A stretch of 64,000 nucleotides of DNA from Aggregatilineales bacterium (GTDB lineage: Bacteria; Chloroflexota; Anaerolineae; Aggregatilineales; Ch27), in contig JARKOQ010000246.1 of NCBI GenBank assembly GCA_029976005.1, forward strand, positions 1 through 64,000. Direction: 5' to 3'. Positions 18,202 through 26,806 of the stretch are shown here, piece after piece. A program made the translations under genes and the position numbers. Within the stretch, counting starts at the first letter, position 1, and every line of letters starts with the position of its first letter. A model generated the notes under the pieces. That model had not been told where the DNA came from, ran no database searches, and was given only the letters and a program-made list of their open reading frames with translations.

Positions 18202-18258
18202 GATCGCCGGTGAGGCGGTCATTTATTTATTTGTGAACAACACAGCTCCGGCTGTGTT
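18202..18258 (+). promoter_or_regulatory. Two-hairpin leader of greA with a terminator-like stem
   Basis: Hairpin 1 is GATCGCC/GGCGGTC (18202-18208 with 18214-18220). Hairpin 2 is AACACAGC/GCTGTGTT (18239-18246 with 18251-18258), tetraloop TCCG, followed by two more T. The second resembles a short intrinsic terminator placed 40 bases before the greA start and could attenuate transcription. Confidence 0.6.
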
Positions 18259-18297
18259 TTGCGCACTTAGGATTGGTGCGGGTGTGGAGGGCAGTTC

Positions 18298-18771
18298 ATG
18301 TCGGATCAACCTAACTATCTGACGCAAGAAGGACTGCGGGAACTGGAAGCGCGGTTGGAATATCTGCGCAAGGTTCGCCGCCAGGAAGTTGCTGAGCGCC
18401 TTCGCCTTGCGATGGAAGAGGGCGGTGAGCTGGTCGAGAACGCCGAATACGAAGACGCCAAGAACGAGCAGGCGTTTGTCGAAGGCGAAGTCATGCGTCT
18501 GGAAAGCCTGCTCAGCAACGTGGAGATCATTGATTCGACCGGTCCGAAGGACGTGGTTGGGTTGGGCGATCGGGTCTCCGTGAAGGAAAAAGGCTCCAAG
18601 GAGCTTGAGGTGTTCTATATGGTCGGGGCCGCCGAAGCCAATCCGGCGGAAGGGCGTATTTCGCACAAAAGCCCGTTGGGCCGGGCCTTGATGGGCAAGA
18701 AGGTTGGCGACAAGGTGACCGTCAAAGCGCCTGATGGGGATATCGTGTTCGAGATCAAGGCGATCGAATAG
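18298..18771 (+). CDS. greA: Transcription elongation factor GreA
   Basis: A 157-residue Gre factor of normal length. The N-terminal coiled coil (residues about 8-75) carries the tip NAEYEDAKNEQ, whose Asp and Glu residues stimulate RNA cleavage in backtracked RNA polymerase. The C-terminal FKBP-like domain contains ISHKSPLGRALMGKKVGDKVTV, the GreA signature. ATG 18298 follows GGAGGGCAGTTC. The gene has its own promoter, a structured leader, and a strong terminator after it. Confidence 0.97.
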   Translation: MSDQPNYLTQEGLRELEARLEYLRKVRRQEVAERLRLAMEEGGELVENAEYEDAKNEQAFVEGEVMRLESLLSNVEIIDSTGPKDVVGLGDRVSVKEKGSKELEVFYMVGAAEANPAEGRISHKSPLGRALMGKKVGDKVTVKAPDGDIVFEIKAIE

Positions 18772-18798
18772 ATAGCCCGGTATCCGCTGTCTACGCAT

Positions 18799-18834
18799 GG
18801 CCCGTCCACGCTCAAGTAGACGGGCCGTTTTTTT
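18799..18834 (+). terminator. Intrinsic terminator of greA
   Basis: GGCCCGTC (18799-18806) / GACGGGCC (18819-18826) followed by G and seven T. Confidence 0.93.
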
Positions 18835-18891
18835 GCCATGCGCTCCAATTACCGTTCTTGTGGGCAATGAAACTACGAAAAGGAACAGGTC

Positions 18892-20586
18892 ATGACACTG
18901 CCGCCTTTGCCAGACAACGTCGACGACTTCGATGGCGCTAATTGGGACGTGGTCGGCCCCTATTTCGAGGAGCTGCGCGCCCGCCCGCTGGCGCTCGAAA
19001 ATACCGAAGCCTGGCTCATGGACTGGTCGCATCTCGAGGCCCTGTTGCGCGACACCTACACCAGGCTGATGGTCGCGTATCACCTGGATACGGCCAGCGC
19101 TGAGAAGCAGGCCGCCGCTGAAAAGTACATCACGGACATCTATCCCAGGGCGATGGAAGCCGAACAGCCGCTCAAGCAGAAGCTGATCGAAAGCGGCTAC
19201 GACGCGCCCCAGCACGCGGTGCTGCTGCGCCGCTTCCGGAATGAGTTCGAGATTTACCGGGATGAGAACGTCCCCTTGCTGGCCGAGCTTGAGCAGCTCT
19301 CCATGCAGTACCAGAAGATCATGGGGGCCATGACTGTCCAGTTCGACGGCAAGGAGCTGACCGTCCAGCAGTTGCGGCCCTATCAGCTCAAGACGGATCG
19401 CGGCCTGCGCGAGCGGGCCTGGCGGGCGGGACGCGAGCGCCAGATGCAGGACCGGGAGCAGCTTCACGATCTGTTCGATCAGATGCTCAAGCTCCGGCAC
19501 CAGATCGCGCTCAACGCGGGATTCGAGAATTACCGGGACTACATGTTCCGGAGCATGGGGCGCTTCGACTACACGCCCGCCGACTGCAAGGCGTTTCACG
19601 CCGCGATCGAGCAGGTGGTCGTACCGGCGGTTCAGCGCCGGATGGCGCGCCGCAAGGAAGTGATGGGGCTGGCTCAACTGCGCCCCTGGGACACGGCGGT
19701 CGATCCGCAGGGCCGCGAGCCGTTGATGCCCTTCGCGGACGTCCAGGTGTTGATCGACAAGGTGGGGAACATCTTCAAGCGGGTCGATCCGACCCTGGCG
19801 GGGTACTTCCAGACGATGGCGGACGAGCGCCTGCTGGAATTGGACAGCCGCAAGGGCAAAGCCCCTGGGGGGTACTGCACGCCGCTGCACATGCGCAAGC
19901 GCGCGTTTATCTACATGAACGCGGTCGGGGTGCATGACGACGTCCAGACCCTGCTTCACGAGAGCGGGCATGCCTTCCATGACTTCGAGATGAGCCACCT
20001 GGCGCTGATCTGGGAGCAAGGCATCCCGATGGAGATCGCCGAAGTGGCCTCGATGGCGATGGAACTTCTGGCCGCGCCGAACCTGGGCGAGTTTTATACC
20101 GACAGTGAAGTCGCCCGCGCGCGGATCGAGCACCTGGAGGGCACGGTCGCGTTTCTGCCGTACATGGCCGTGGTCGACGCCTTTCAGCATTGGATGTACG
20201 AGAATCCGACCCACGACCGGCAGGCCCGCGACGCCAAGTGGTTTGAACTGATGCGGCGCTTTTTGCCGGGCACGGACTGGTCGGGCCTGGAGGATGAGCT
20301 GGCTTCCTTCTGGCAGCGCCAGCTTCACATCTACGAAGTGCCGTTTTACTACGTCGAATATGGGATTGCCCAGGTCGGGGCCTGGCAGGTCTGGCGCAAC
20401 AGCCTGGCCGATCCCGCCCAGGCGCTGGCGGACTATCGCCGGGCGTTGGCGCTGGGGTATACCCGCCCGCTGCCGGAACTGTACGCCACGGCGGGGGCCT
20501 CGTTCGCGATGGGCGACCCTGACCTGTTGAGCGCACTGGTGACCTTGATCGAATCACAACTCAGCGAACTGGAAGGGAGAGAGTAA
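18892..20586 (+). CDS. M3 family oligoendopeptidase
   Basis: A 564-residue zinc peptidase of the M3 (PepF/thimet-like) family, which cleaves short peptides in the cytoplasm. The zinc motif HESGH lies at residues 356-360, followed by AFHDFEMSH, with the third ligand Glu expected in IAEVASMAMELL about 25 residues later. The N-terminal helical domain (about 1-200) is typical. ATG 18892 follows AAAAGGAACAGGTC. It ends five bases before lysS, so the two are likely co-transcribed. Confidence 0.92.
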   Translation: MTLPPLPDNVDDFDGANWDVVGPYFEELRARPLALENTEAWLMDWSHLEALLRDTYTRLMVAYHLDTASAEKQAAAEKYITDIYPRAMEAEQPLKQKLIESGYDAPQHAVLLRRFRNEFEIYRDENVPLLAELEQLSMQYQKIMGAMTVQFDGKELTVQQLRPYQLKTDRGLRERAWRAGRERQMQDREQLHDLFDQMLKLRHQIALNAGFENYRDYMFRSMGRFDYTPADCKAFHAAIEQVVVPAVQRRMARRKEVMGLAQLRPWDTAVDPQGREPLMPFADVQVLIDKVGNIFKRVDPTLAGYFQTMADERLLELDSRKGKAPGGYCTPLHMRKRAFIYMNAVGVHDDVQTLLHESGHAFHDFEMSHLALIWEQGIPMEIAEVASMAMELLAAPNLGEFYTDSEVARARIEHLEGTVAFLPYMAVVDAFQHWMYENPTHDRQARDAKWFELMRRFLPGTDWSGLEDELASFWQRQLHIYEVPFYYVEYGIAQVGAWQVWRNSLADPAQALADYRRALALGYTRPLPELYATAGASFAMGDPDLLSALVTLIESQLSELEGRE

Positions 20587-20591
20587 GGTCC

Positions 20592-22118
20592 ATGCCGTGG
20601 GAACCCACCAACGTCGAAAATGATCGTCTTGAGAAGCTAGCCCGGCTTGAAGCCCTCGGCATTCCGGCTTTCCCCAACCGGGTCGAGCGAACCCATACCA
20701 CCCGTGCGGCGGTCGCGGCTTACGAAGCGATCGAAGCGGATGGCGAGGCTGCCGAGAGTATCGAAGTGATCGTCTGCGGCCGGGTGCGTCGCCAGAACAT
20801 CAAGGGTAAGGTTGCCTTCATCCACGTCGAGGATGGCGAGGGGCGCGTTCAGTTGATGATCCGCCAGAACGACGTGGGCGAGGAAAACTACGGGCTGGTC
20901 AAGGAGAAGCTGATCGAACTGGATGACTTTGTCCAGGCCAGGGGGGTAATGATGCGTACCCAGGCCGGGGAGGTCAGCGTGCAGGTGTTTGAACTGCGCC
21001 TGCTGGCGAAGGCGGTCAGCCCGCTGCCCGTCATCAAGGACAGAGTCGAGGAGGACGGGACGGTCACGCGCTTCGGGACCTTCTCGGACGTGGAGTCGCG
21101 CTACCGGCAGCGTTATGCCGATCTGGCGGTCAATCCCGACGTCAGGGATGTGTTCCGCAAGCGCGCCGGCACGGTGAGCGCGATCCGGCGCTTCCTGGAC
21201 GCCGAGGGGTTCCTGGAGGTCGAGACGCCGATTCTCCAGCCGATCTACGGCGGCGCCGCAGCCCGGCCTTTCGTCACTCATCACAACCAGCTCGACCAGG
21301 ACCTGTTCCTGCGGATCAGCTTTGAGCTTTACCTGAAGCGGCTGCTGGTGGGTATGTACGACGCGGTCTACGAAATCGGGCGCGACTTTCGGAATGAGGG
21401 CGTGAGCTTCAAGCACAACCCCGAATTCACCCAGGTGGAGTTCTACAAGGCCTACATCGATTACCACGGGGTGATGAACCTGACCGAGCGTCTGGTGGCT
21501 TACGCGGCCGAACAGGTCACCGGTAGCAGCAAGATCACCTACCAGGGCCAGGCAATCGACCTGACGCCGCCCTGGAAGCGGATCACCCTGCGTGATGCGA
21601 TTCGTGAGCTGAGCGGGATCGACTACGTTGATACGCCCGACGCCGACTCCCTGGGAGCCGCGATGCGCCAGAAGGGCATCGAAGCCAAGCCGGGAACGAC
21701 GTGGGGCAAGCTGATCGATCACCTGCTGGGCACGGTCGTTGAGCCGACTCTGATCCAGCCCACCTTTATTCTGGACTACCCACGCGATATCTCGCCGTTT
21801 GCCAAGATGGTGCCGGGCGACCCCAGCCACGTGGAGCGCTTCGAGTTCTTCATCGCCGGGATGGAGATGGGGAATGCCTTCACCGAACTGAACGATCCGC
21901 GCGACCAGGAAGCTCGCTTCGTGGAAATGGGGCGGCTGTATGACGCGGAGGACGACGAGGCCGCGCCCCTGGACGAGGACTACCTGCGCGCCATGCGCTA
22001 TGGCATGCCGCCGTGCGGCGGGTGGGGGATGGGGGTCGACCGGCTGACCATGCTGCTGACCGACCAGCGAACCATCCGGGATGTCCTGCTCTATCCCCAC
22101 ATGAGGGATCGAGAATAG
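20592..22118 (+). CDS. lysS: Lysyl-tRNA synthetase, class II
   Basis: A 508-residue class II LysRS charging tRNA-Lys with lysine. The N-terminal OB-fold anticodon-binding domain spans about residues 55-165 (VCGRVRRQNIKGKVAFIHVE). Class II motif 2 is YEIGRDFRNEGVSFKHNPEF and motif 3 is GGWGMGVDRLTMLLTDQ. The start ATG 20603? is not needed: the first codons read MPWEPTNVENDRLEKLARL with ATG at the gene start. It forms a unit with the upstream M3 peptidase and ends at a hairpin terminator. Confidence 0.96.
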   Translation: MPWEPTNVENDRLEKLARLEALGIPAFPNRVERTHTTRAAVAAYEAIEADGEAAESIEVIVCGRVRRQNIKGKVAFIHVEDGEGRVQLMIRQNDVGEENYGLVKEKLIELDDFVQARGVMMRTQAGEVSVQVFELRLLAKAVSPLPVIKDRVEEDGTVTRFGTFSDVESRYRQRYADLAVNPDVRDVFRKRAGTVSAIRRFLDAEGFLEVETPILQPIYGGAAARPFVTHHNQLDQDLFLRISFELYLKRLLVGMYDAVYEIGRDFRNEGVSFKHNPEFTQVEFYKAYIDYHGVMNLTERLVAYAAEQVTGSSKITYQGQAIDLTPPWKRITLRDAIRELSGIDYVDTPDADSLGAAMRQKGIEAKPGTTWGKLIDHLLGTVVEPTLIQPTFILDYPRDISPFAKMVPGDPSHVERFEFFIAGMEMGNAFTELNDPRDQEARFVEMGRLYDAEDDEAAPLDEDYLRAMRYGMPPCGGWGMGVDRLTMLLTDQRTIRDVLLYPHMRDRE

Positions 22119-22124
22119 ATGTAC

Positions 22125-22154
22125 CAGTCGAGCGCTCCGGCGCTCGACTGCGTT
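22125..22154 (+). terminator. Terminator after lysS
   Basis: Perfect stem CAGTCGAGCGC (22125-22135) / GCGCTCGACTG (22140-22150) followed by CGTTTTC. Confidence 0.8.
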
Positions 22155-22186
22155 TTCGGTCTGGATCGACGATGGAGGAAAGCGAA

Positions 22187-24307
22187 ATGAAGACTCCGGC
22201 GAGGATGGCCCAGCCGGGCACGCGGCGGCTGTCCACCCGGCTGGCCTGGTGGCTGGATCGGCTGATCTGGCCGGAGTGGGCCACGGTCATGGGTACGGCG
22301 CTCATCGTCGGGCTGAGCGCGGGTATTGTCGTGCTTGGATTCGAGTGGTTGATCGACACCGCCGAGTATGTGTTCTTCGAGGTGATCGGCGGCGCGCTGG
22401 GCTTTCTGGGCGACGGGGCCATCCTCGTGATCATCCCGGCGTTGGGCGGATTGGTGGGCGGGCCGATCATCTACTTCATGGCGCGCGAGGCCAAGGGGCA
22501 CGGCGTGCCGGAAGTGATGGAGGCCGTGGCGCTGCATGGCGGCCGAATCCGGCCGCGCGTGGCCCTGGTGAAATCTCTGGCATCCGCCGTGTGCATCGGT
22601 TCCGGCGGGTCGGTGGGCAGCGAAGGGCCGATCGTGCAGATTGGCTCGGCGCTTGGTTCCACCGTGGGCCAGTGGCTCCACCTTTCCGAGGAGCGGATCA
22701 TCAGTCTGGTGGCCTGCGGCGCGGCGGGAGGTATCGGGGCGATTTTCAACGCTCCCATTGCCGGTTCGCTTTTTGCCCTGGAGGTTATTCTGGGGGACTT
22801 CCGCGCGACGTATTTTGGTTCGGTCGTGATCAGCGCGGTCATCGCCGACGTGGTCGTGCACGTGGTCAAGGGATCGGAACATGCCTTTCATGTACCGGTC
22901 TATGCGCTGGTTAATCCGGGTGAACTGGGACTGTATGCCGTGCTGGGAGTCCTGGCGGCGGTAGTCAGCGTGGGATTTATCCGCCTGCTCAACTGGTCGG
23001 AAGACGTGTTCGAAGGTTGGAAAGGGCTGCCGGAGTATGTCAAGCCGGCCACTGGCGGCCTGCTCATCGGGCTGCTGGGTTTGGGGACAGTCTTGCTCAG
23101 CGGCCAGATCGGTGGGGCCAGCGGTCTGGCGACCTCCTTTGGCGATCCGCCGCGGCTCCTGCCCGCGTTCTTCGGGGTCGGCTATGACGCCATTGGCGAG
23201 GCCCTGCTCGGCCAGATGGCGCTGGGGGTGGCGCTGGCGCTGCTGTTGCTCAAACTGGTCGCGACCAGCCTGACGCTTGGCTCCGGCGGGTCCGGGGGCA
23301 CGTTTGCCCCGGCCCTTTTCCTGGGAGCCGCCCTGGGCGTGGCGTTTGGCCAACTGGTTAACCTGTTGTTCCCTGGGAGCACGGCTCCGGCGGGCGCATA
23401 CGCGCTGGTGGGGATGGCGGCGGTTCTGGCCGGCACGGTGCACGCGCCAGCGACGGCTATCTTGCTGCTGTTCGAGATCACGCGTGACTACAGCATCATC
23501 CTTCCCTTGATGTTCGCCACGGTGATTGCCGTGTTTATCTCCAGGGCGCTTCAGCCGGAATCGAGCTACACGATCAAGCTGGCCCGGCGGGGCATACACT
23601 TACAGCATGGGCGAGACATCGATCTGATGGAAGGGATCACCGTCGAGGAGGCCATGCAGCAGGAGTACGATTCGGCCCCGCCCGATCTGCCGCTCGCGGA
23701 ACTGGTCGAGGCGTTCGACCGCACCCACCATCACGGATTCCCGGTCGTGGAGGGGAATGGCTCCCTGGTGGGGATTGTGACCGTGTCCGATCTGGCCCGC
23801 GCGATCGAGGAAGGGCCGATCGAAGGCAGGGTCGTGCGCGACATCGCGACGATCGACGGGACGGCTTTTGCCTATCCCGATGAATCGCTGGCGACCGCGA
23901 TGCTGCGGCTTGGCTCGCGGGACGTCGGACGCCTGCCGGTGGTCACGCGCGAGACGCCATCGCGGCTTGTGGGAATCGTCCGGCGCGAGAACGTGATTCG
24001 GGCCTATAACCAGGCGATTGCCCGTCGGACCAATATCTCCCACCGGCTGAAGGCGCTCCAGCGGCGCAGTCAGGAACCGATTGATGTGCTGGAGATCAAA
24101 GTGACCGAGCACATGCCGTGCGCGAGCCGGACTCTGCGCGAGGTGGCCATGCAACTTCCAGAACACTGCATCGTGGCGTCCTTGCAGCGGCGCGAGCGGA
24201 TTCTTATCCCGCACGGGAACACCCTGATTCAGTCCGGGGATCAACTCACGCTGCTCACGACGCGCGAGCATGCGGAGGGCGTGAAGTTGGTCTTCCGCGA
24301 AGGATAG
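22187..24307 (+). CDS. ClC-type chloride channel/antiporter with two CBS domains and a TrkA_C domain
   Basis: A 706-residue ClC family protein. The transport domain (about residues 25-455) carries GSGGSVGSEGPIVQIGS, in which Glu146 matches the gating glutamate, and GSGGSGGTFAPALFLGA, the anion-selectivity loop. A CBS pair follows (about 480-610: EEAMQQEYDSAPPD, HHHGFPVVEGNGSLVGIVTVSDL and VGRLPVVTRETPSRLVGIVRREN). The last 70 residues (LEIKVTEHMPCASRTL...) resemble a TrkA_C domain. ATG 22187 was chosen because GGAGG lies eight bases upstream. The Ser in GSGGS suggests Cl- transport; channel or H+/Cl- exchange cannot be decided. It has no obvious promoter after the lysS terminator. Confidence 0.92.
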   Translation: MKTPARMAQPGTRRLSTRLAWWLDRLIWPEWATVMGTALIVGLSAGIVVLGFEWLIDTAEYVFFEVIGGALGFLGDGAILVIIPALGGLVGGPIIYFMAREAKGHGVPEVMEAVALHGGRIRPRVALVKSLASAVCIGSGGSVGSEGPIVQIGSALGSTVGQWLHLSEERIISLVACGAAGGIGAIFNAPIAGSLFALEVILGDFRATYFGSVVISAVIADVVVHVVKGSEHAFHVPVYALVNPGELGLYAVLGVLAAVVSVGFIRLLNWSEDVFEGWKGLPEYVKPATGGLLIGLLGLGTVLLSGQIGGASGLATSFGDPPRLLPAFFGVGYDAIGEALLGQMALGVALALLLLKLVATSLTLGSGGSGGTFAPALFLGAALGVAFGQLVNLLFPGSTAPAGAYALVGMAAVLAGTVHAPATAILLLFEITRDYSIILPLMFATVIAVFISRALQPESSYTIKLARRGIHLQHGRDIDLMEGITVEEAMQQEYDSAPPDLPLAELVEAFDRTHHHGFPVVEGNGSLVGIVTVSDLARAIEEGPIEGRVVRDIATIDGTAFAYPDESLATAMLRLGSRDVGRLPVVTRETPSRLVGIVRRENVIRAYNQAIARRTNISHRLKALQRRSQEPIDVLEIKVTEHMPCASRTLREVAMQLPEHCIVASLQRRERILIPHGNTLIQSGDQLTLLTTREHAEGVKLVFREG

Positions 24308-24315
24308 AGCGGCGG

Positions 24316-24354
24316 ACACAGGCGGCGCTTAATTCAAAGCGCCGCCTGTGTTTT
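24316..24354. terminator. Terminator after the ClC gene
   Basis: 15-bp perfect stem ACACAGGCGGCGCTT (24316-24330) / AAGCGCCGCCTGTGT (24337-24351) followed by TTTC; it may also stop the convergent small gene at 24356. Confidence 0.9.
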
Positions 24355-24355
24355 C

Positions 24356-24652
24356 TTAACCGTATTTGTTCATTAACACATTGATCAGGGTGCTGACGTT
24401 GCCAGAGGAGACGTCACGGCCGCCCATCAGCGAGCCAAGTCCCATGCTCAGCCCACTCTTGGACTGGCGGTCTTCGAGGTTGACGTCCAGATCGTCGAAG
24501 GCATCCGCCTTGAGGTTGCTCAACATCTTGCGCTCGTTGTCCTCAAGCTCGTATCCCTGAATGGCATCTTCCAGGGAATCGAGAAGCTTCTGGCGGTAAG
24601 CGGCATCGGTCAATGCGCGGCTGATGATCTCTTGCAGGGCGTTGGTTGGCAT
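24356..24652 (-). CDS. NHLP/Os1348-like small protein, possible RiPP precursor
   Basis: A 98-residue protein. The first 58 residues follow the pattern ALTDAAYRQKLLDSLEDAIQ-GYELEDNERKMLSNL, very like the leader of the Os1348/NHLP-type (Nif11/nitrile-hydratase-related) peptides: xLTDxxFRxxLxxDPExALxGYxLTxEExxxL. The tail from about residue 59 is Ser/Gly-rich (SGLSMGLGSLMGG, SSGNVSTL) with no Cys. ATG 24652 follows GAGGGAG. It has its own -10 (24697-24705) and is convergent with the ClC gene. No maturase, protease or exporter gene is nearby, so a RiPP role is uncertain; it could be a stand-alone small regulatory or structural protein. Confidence 0.75.
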   Translation of the reverse strand: MPTNALQEIISRALTDAAYRQKLLDSLEDAIQGYELEDNERKMLSNLKADAFDDLDVNLEDRQSKSGLSMGLGSLMGGRDVSSGNVSTLINVLMNKYG

Positions 24653-24696
24653 AGCTCCCTCTTCATGGGTCGTAACCGGTCGACTGATTCCATTCC

Positions 24697-24705
24697 ACTA
24701 TAGCA
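24697..24705 (-). promoter_or_regulatory. Extended -10 for the NHLP-like gene
   Basis: TGCTATAGT on the minus strand, 45 bases upstream of the start at 24652. Confidence 0.55.
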
Positions 24706-24747
24706 CGAAGTGACCTGGCGAAGTAGTGACCGGGTTAGGGCCGTGTA

Positions 24748-24756
24748 TGCTAGAAT
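24748..24756 (+). promoter_or_regulatory. Extended -10 for the L,D-transpeptidase gene
   Basis: TGCTAGAAT on the plus strand, 40 bases before the start at 24796, divergent from the promoter at 24697. Confidence 0.55.
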
Positions 24757-24795
24757 AAAGGCCACACATGCGATTGGTGATCCTGCGAGGAAGCT

Positions 24796-26532
24796 ATGCA
24801 ACCCGGTTCTCCTCAGTCCGAATCATCCGAGGCGCGGCCGTCACGATCTGGACGGGCGCGCCAGCGCCACCTGGCTCGCCAGGCCCGGCAGGTAGCGCCT
24901 CCGGTCGCCTATTCAGGCTCGCGGCCCGCGCGCCGGTATAGTTCGGCCGAGCCGTCGATCCTGGATCGACTGCGGGACGGATCCGCGCGCGTCCAGGCCG
25001 CGATCGTGGGGGGCGAGTGGCGCCTGTCCGGGCGGCAGTTCGCGCTGATCGGAATCGGCCTGGCGGCGCTGATTGTGCTGTTTTCGGCCCTGTCGATCGG
25101 CGCATCCGGCAACATCCTCCCGCGCGTTTCGGTTGGGGGAATCGACGTGGGCGGCCTGGACAAGGAGGCGGCCGAGGTCGCGCTGCGTGAAGCCTGGATG
25201 GCCCGGACTCTCCAACTCCGCCAGGGCGATCGCACCTGGACCGTGAATGCCTATGACATGGGATTCCGGATCGATACCGAGATGTCGATCCAGGCGGCTC
25301 TGCGCTACGGCCGGGACGGCGGACTGCCGGCCATTCTGGGGACCCTGATCGCCGGGGGAGATATCCGGCCGGTCGTCGATCTGGACATGGGCCGCGCGCG
25401 CCAGAAAATGCTGGAAATCGCGCAGTTGGTGCAATTGCCCGCCCAGAATGCCACCGTGCGGCTTCAGGGGGTCGTGGTGACCGCGATTGGCCCGCGGGAT
25501 GGATGGCGGCTGAACGTGGCGGAACTGCTACCCTGGCTGGCAGTCGATCCGGCCGGTGTGATCGCCCAGGGGGTGATCGAGCTGCCCATGCTGCCGGTCA
25601 AGCCGCTGATTCTGGATGCCTCTGCTTTGGTCGATTATGCCCAAGCGCTGCTCCAGTGGCCGCTAACCCTGGAAGCCTACGATCCGGTGACGGACCAGAC
25701 CTATCCCTTTGTCGTGCCCCCGGATCAGTGGGGCCAGTGGCTGGATACGCGCCTGGTTCGACATGAAACCGGCCCGCGCCTGTACCTGTCAATCAGTGCT
25801 CCCGCGATCCGCCGTTATTTGTACGAACAGTCGGATCGACTGCCCGATCCGATGCGACTGGACGTGCAGGAAGGCATCGAAGCCGTTCAGGACGCGGTCG
25901 CGAACGGCACCCTCAGCACGTGGGTGACGGTGCGCTACGATCCGACGATCCACGAGATCGAGCGAGGCGAAACCGCCTACAGCATCGCCCGGACGACCGG
26001 TATTCCCTTCTATCTGATCGAGCAGGCAAATCCGGATCGCGACCTGTCCGTGCTGTATCCGGGGGACCGTATCAACCTGCCTTCGCGGGATATCCTGCTG
26101 CCGCTGCGTCCCGTGATGAACAAGCGCATCGTGGTCGATCTGAGCGAGCAGTACATGTGGGCCTATGAGAATGGGCAGGTCAGGTTCGAATGGGCGATCT
26201 CCAGCGGGCTTGATTCAGCGCCCACCTCGACCGGCGTGTTCCAAATTCTGAGTCATGCGGAGCGCGCTTACGGCAGCAGCTACACGCTGTGCGACGACGA
26301 AGCCGACTCGTGCGGGCAATGGGTGATGCACTGGTTCATGGGGGTGTACGAAGCCGTTCCCGGCCTGATGAACGGCTTCCACGGGGCGGTCGAGCTTCCC
26401 AATGGGACCTATCTAGGCGGTGGCAACGTCGGGCGACCGTATACGTTCGGGTGCATCATGGCCCTGGAGGAGAACGCCATCCAGCTCTACAACTGGGCCG
26501 AGCAAGGCGTCGTGGTCGAAATCCGCCCGTGA
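24796..26532 (+). CDS. Membrane-anchored L,D-transpeptidase with LysM domain (YkuD family)
   Basis: A 578-residue type II membrane protein. An Arg/Ser/Gln-rich cytoplasmic tail (1-80) is followed by one membrane helix (about 82-104), then a peptidoglycan-binding-like region (about 105-375), a LysM domain (about 388-435: IERGETAYSIARTTGIPFYLI...LYPGDRINLP) and the C-terminal YkuD domain. The YkuD catalytic pair is His529 (NGFHGAVEL) and Cys553 (TFGCIMAL); the usual Ser before Gly-Cys is replaced by Phe-Gly and the residue after Ile is Met rather than Arg. It would form L,D-cross-links in the wall. ATG 24796 follows GAGGAAG. A small gene follows 18 bp downstream. Confidence 0.9.
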   Translation: MQPGSPQSESSEARPSRSGRARQRHLARQARQVAPPVAYSGSRPARRYSSAEPSILDRLRDGSARVQAAIVGGEWRLSGRQFALIGIGLAALIVLFSALSIGASGNILPRVSVGGIDVGGLDKEAAEVALREAWMARTLQLRQGDRTWTVNAYDMGFRIDTEMSIQAALRYGRDGGLPAILGTLIAGGDIRPVVDLDMGRARQKMLEIAQLVQLPAQNATVRLQGVVVTAIGPRDGWRLNVAELLPWLAVDPAGVIAQGVIELPMLPVKPLILDASALVDYAQALLQWPLTLEAYDPVTDQTYPFVVPPDQWGQWLDTRLVRHETGPRLYLSISAPAIRRYLYEQSDRLPDPMRLDVQEGIEAVQDAVANGTLSTWVTVRYDPTIHEIERGETAYSIARTTGIPFYLIEQANPDRDLSVLYPGDRINLPSRDILLPLRPVMNKRIVVDLSEQYMWAYENGQVRFEWAISSGLDSAPTSTGVFQILSHAERAYGSSYTLCDDEADSCGQWVMHWFMGVYEAVPGLMNGFHGAVELPNGTYLGGGNVGRPYTFGCIMALEENAIQLYNWAEQGVVVEIRP

Positions 26533-26550
26533 GACGAGGAAAGACAGGCC

Positions 26551-26787
26551 ATGGACAGCGTGACGATCGTCCGCCTGCGCGACTATGAGGATGTCTTCCA
26601 GGAGCCGGTGCTTGTCCCGGACCGTCTGACGCCGGGGCTGCGCTGGATCCAGGAGCACTGCCCGATCGAGGAGCCAACCACGGTCACCCTGACCGATCTG
26701 GCGGCTGCCTGGGGTGTGCCGGAGTTCGTGGTCGGGCAGGGGTTGCGCACGCTGGCTCGGACCGGTTTTTTCTCGCTGAAAGGGTAG
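26551..26787 (+). CDS. Small conserved-looking protein of unknown function
   Basis: A 78-residue soluble acidic protein. I do not recognise a family. The second half (TVTLTDLAAAWGVPEFVVGQGLRTLARTGFFSL) has the helix-turn-helix-like spacing of a small winged-helix domain. ATG 26551 is preceded by GAGGAAAG at reasonable spacing and the gene follows the L,D-transpeptidase by 18 bp in the same direction, so it is likely co-transcribed. Its end is 20 bases from the convergent trmD stop. Confidence 0.65.
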   Translation: MDSVTIVRLRDYEDVFQEPVLVPDRLTPGLRWIQEHCPIEEPTTVTLTDLAAAWGVPEFVVGQGLRTLARTGFFSLKG

Positions 26788-26806
26788 GATGGACAGAAAC
26801 CGCCGA

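Noticed and set aside
18223-20328. 701-codon ORF on the minus strand
   Set aside because: It lies antisense to greA and the M3 peptidase, both of which have clear family motifs; the minus product has no motif and is rich in residues typical of GC-rich shadow frames.
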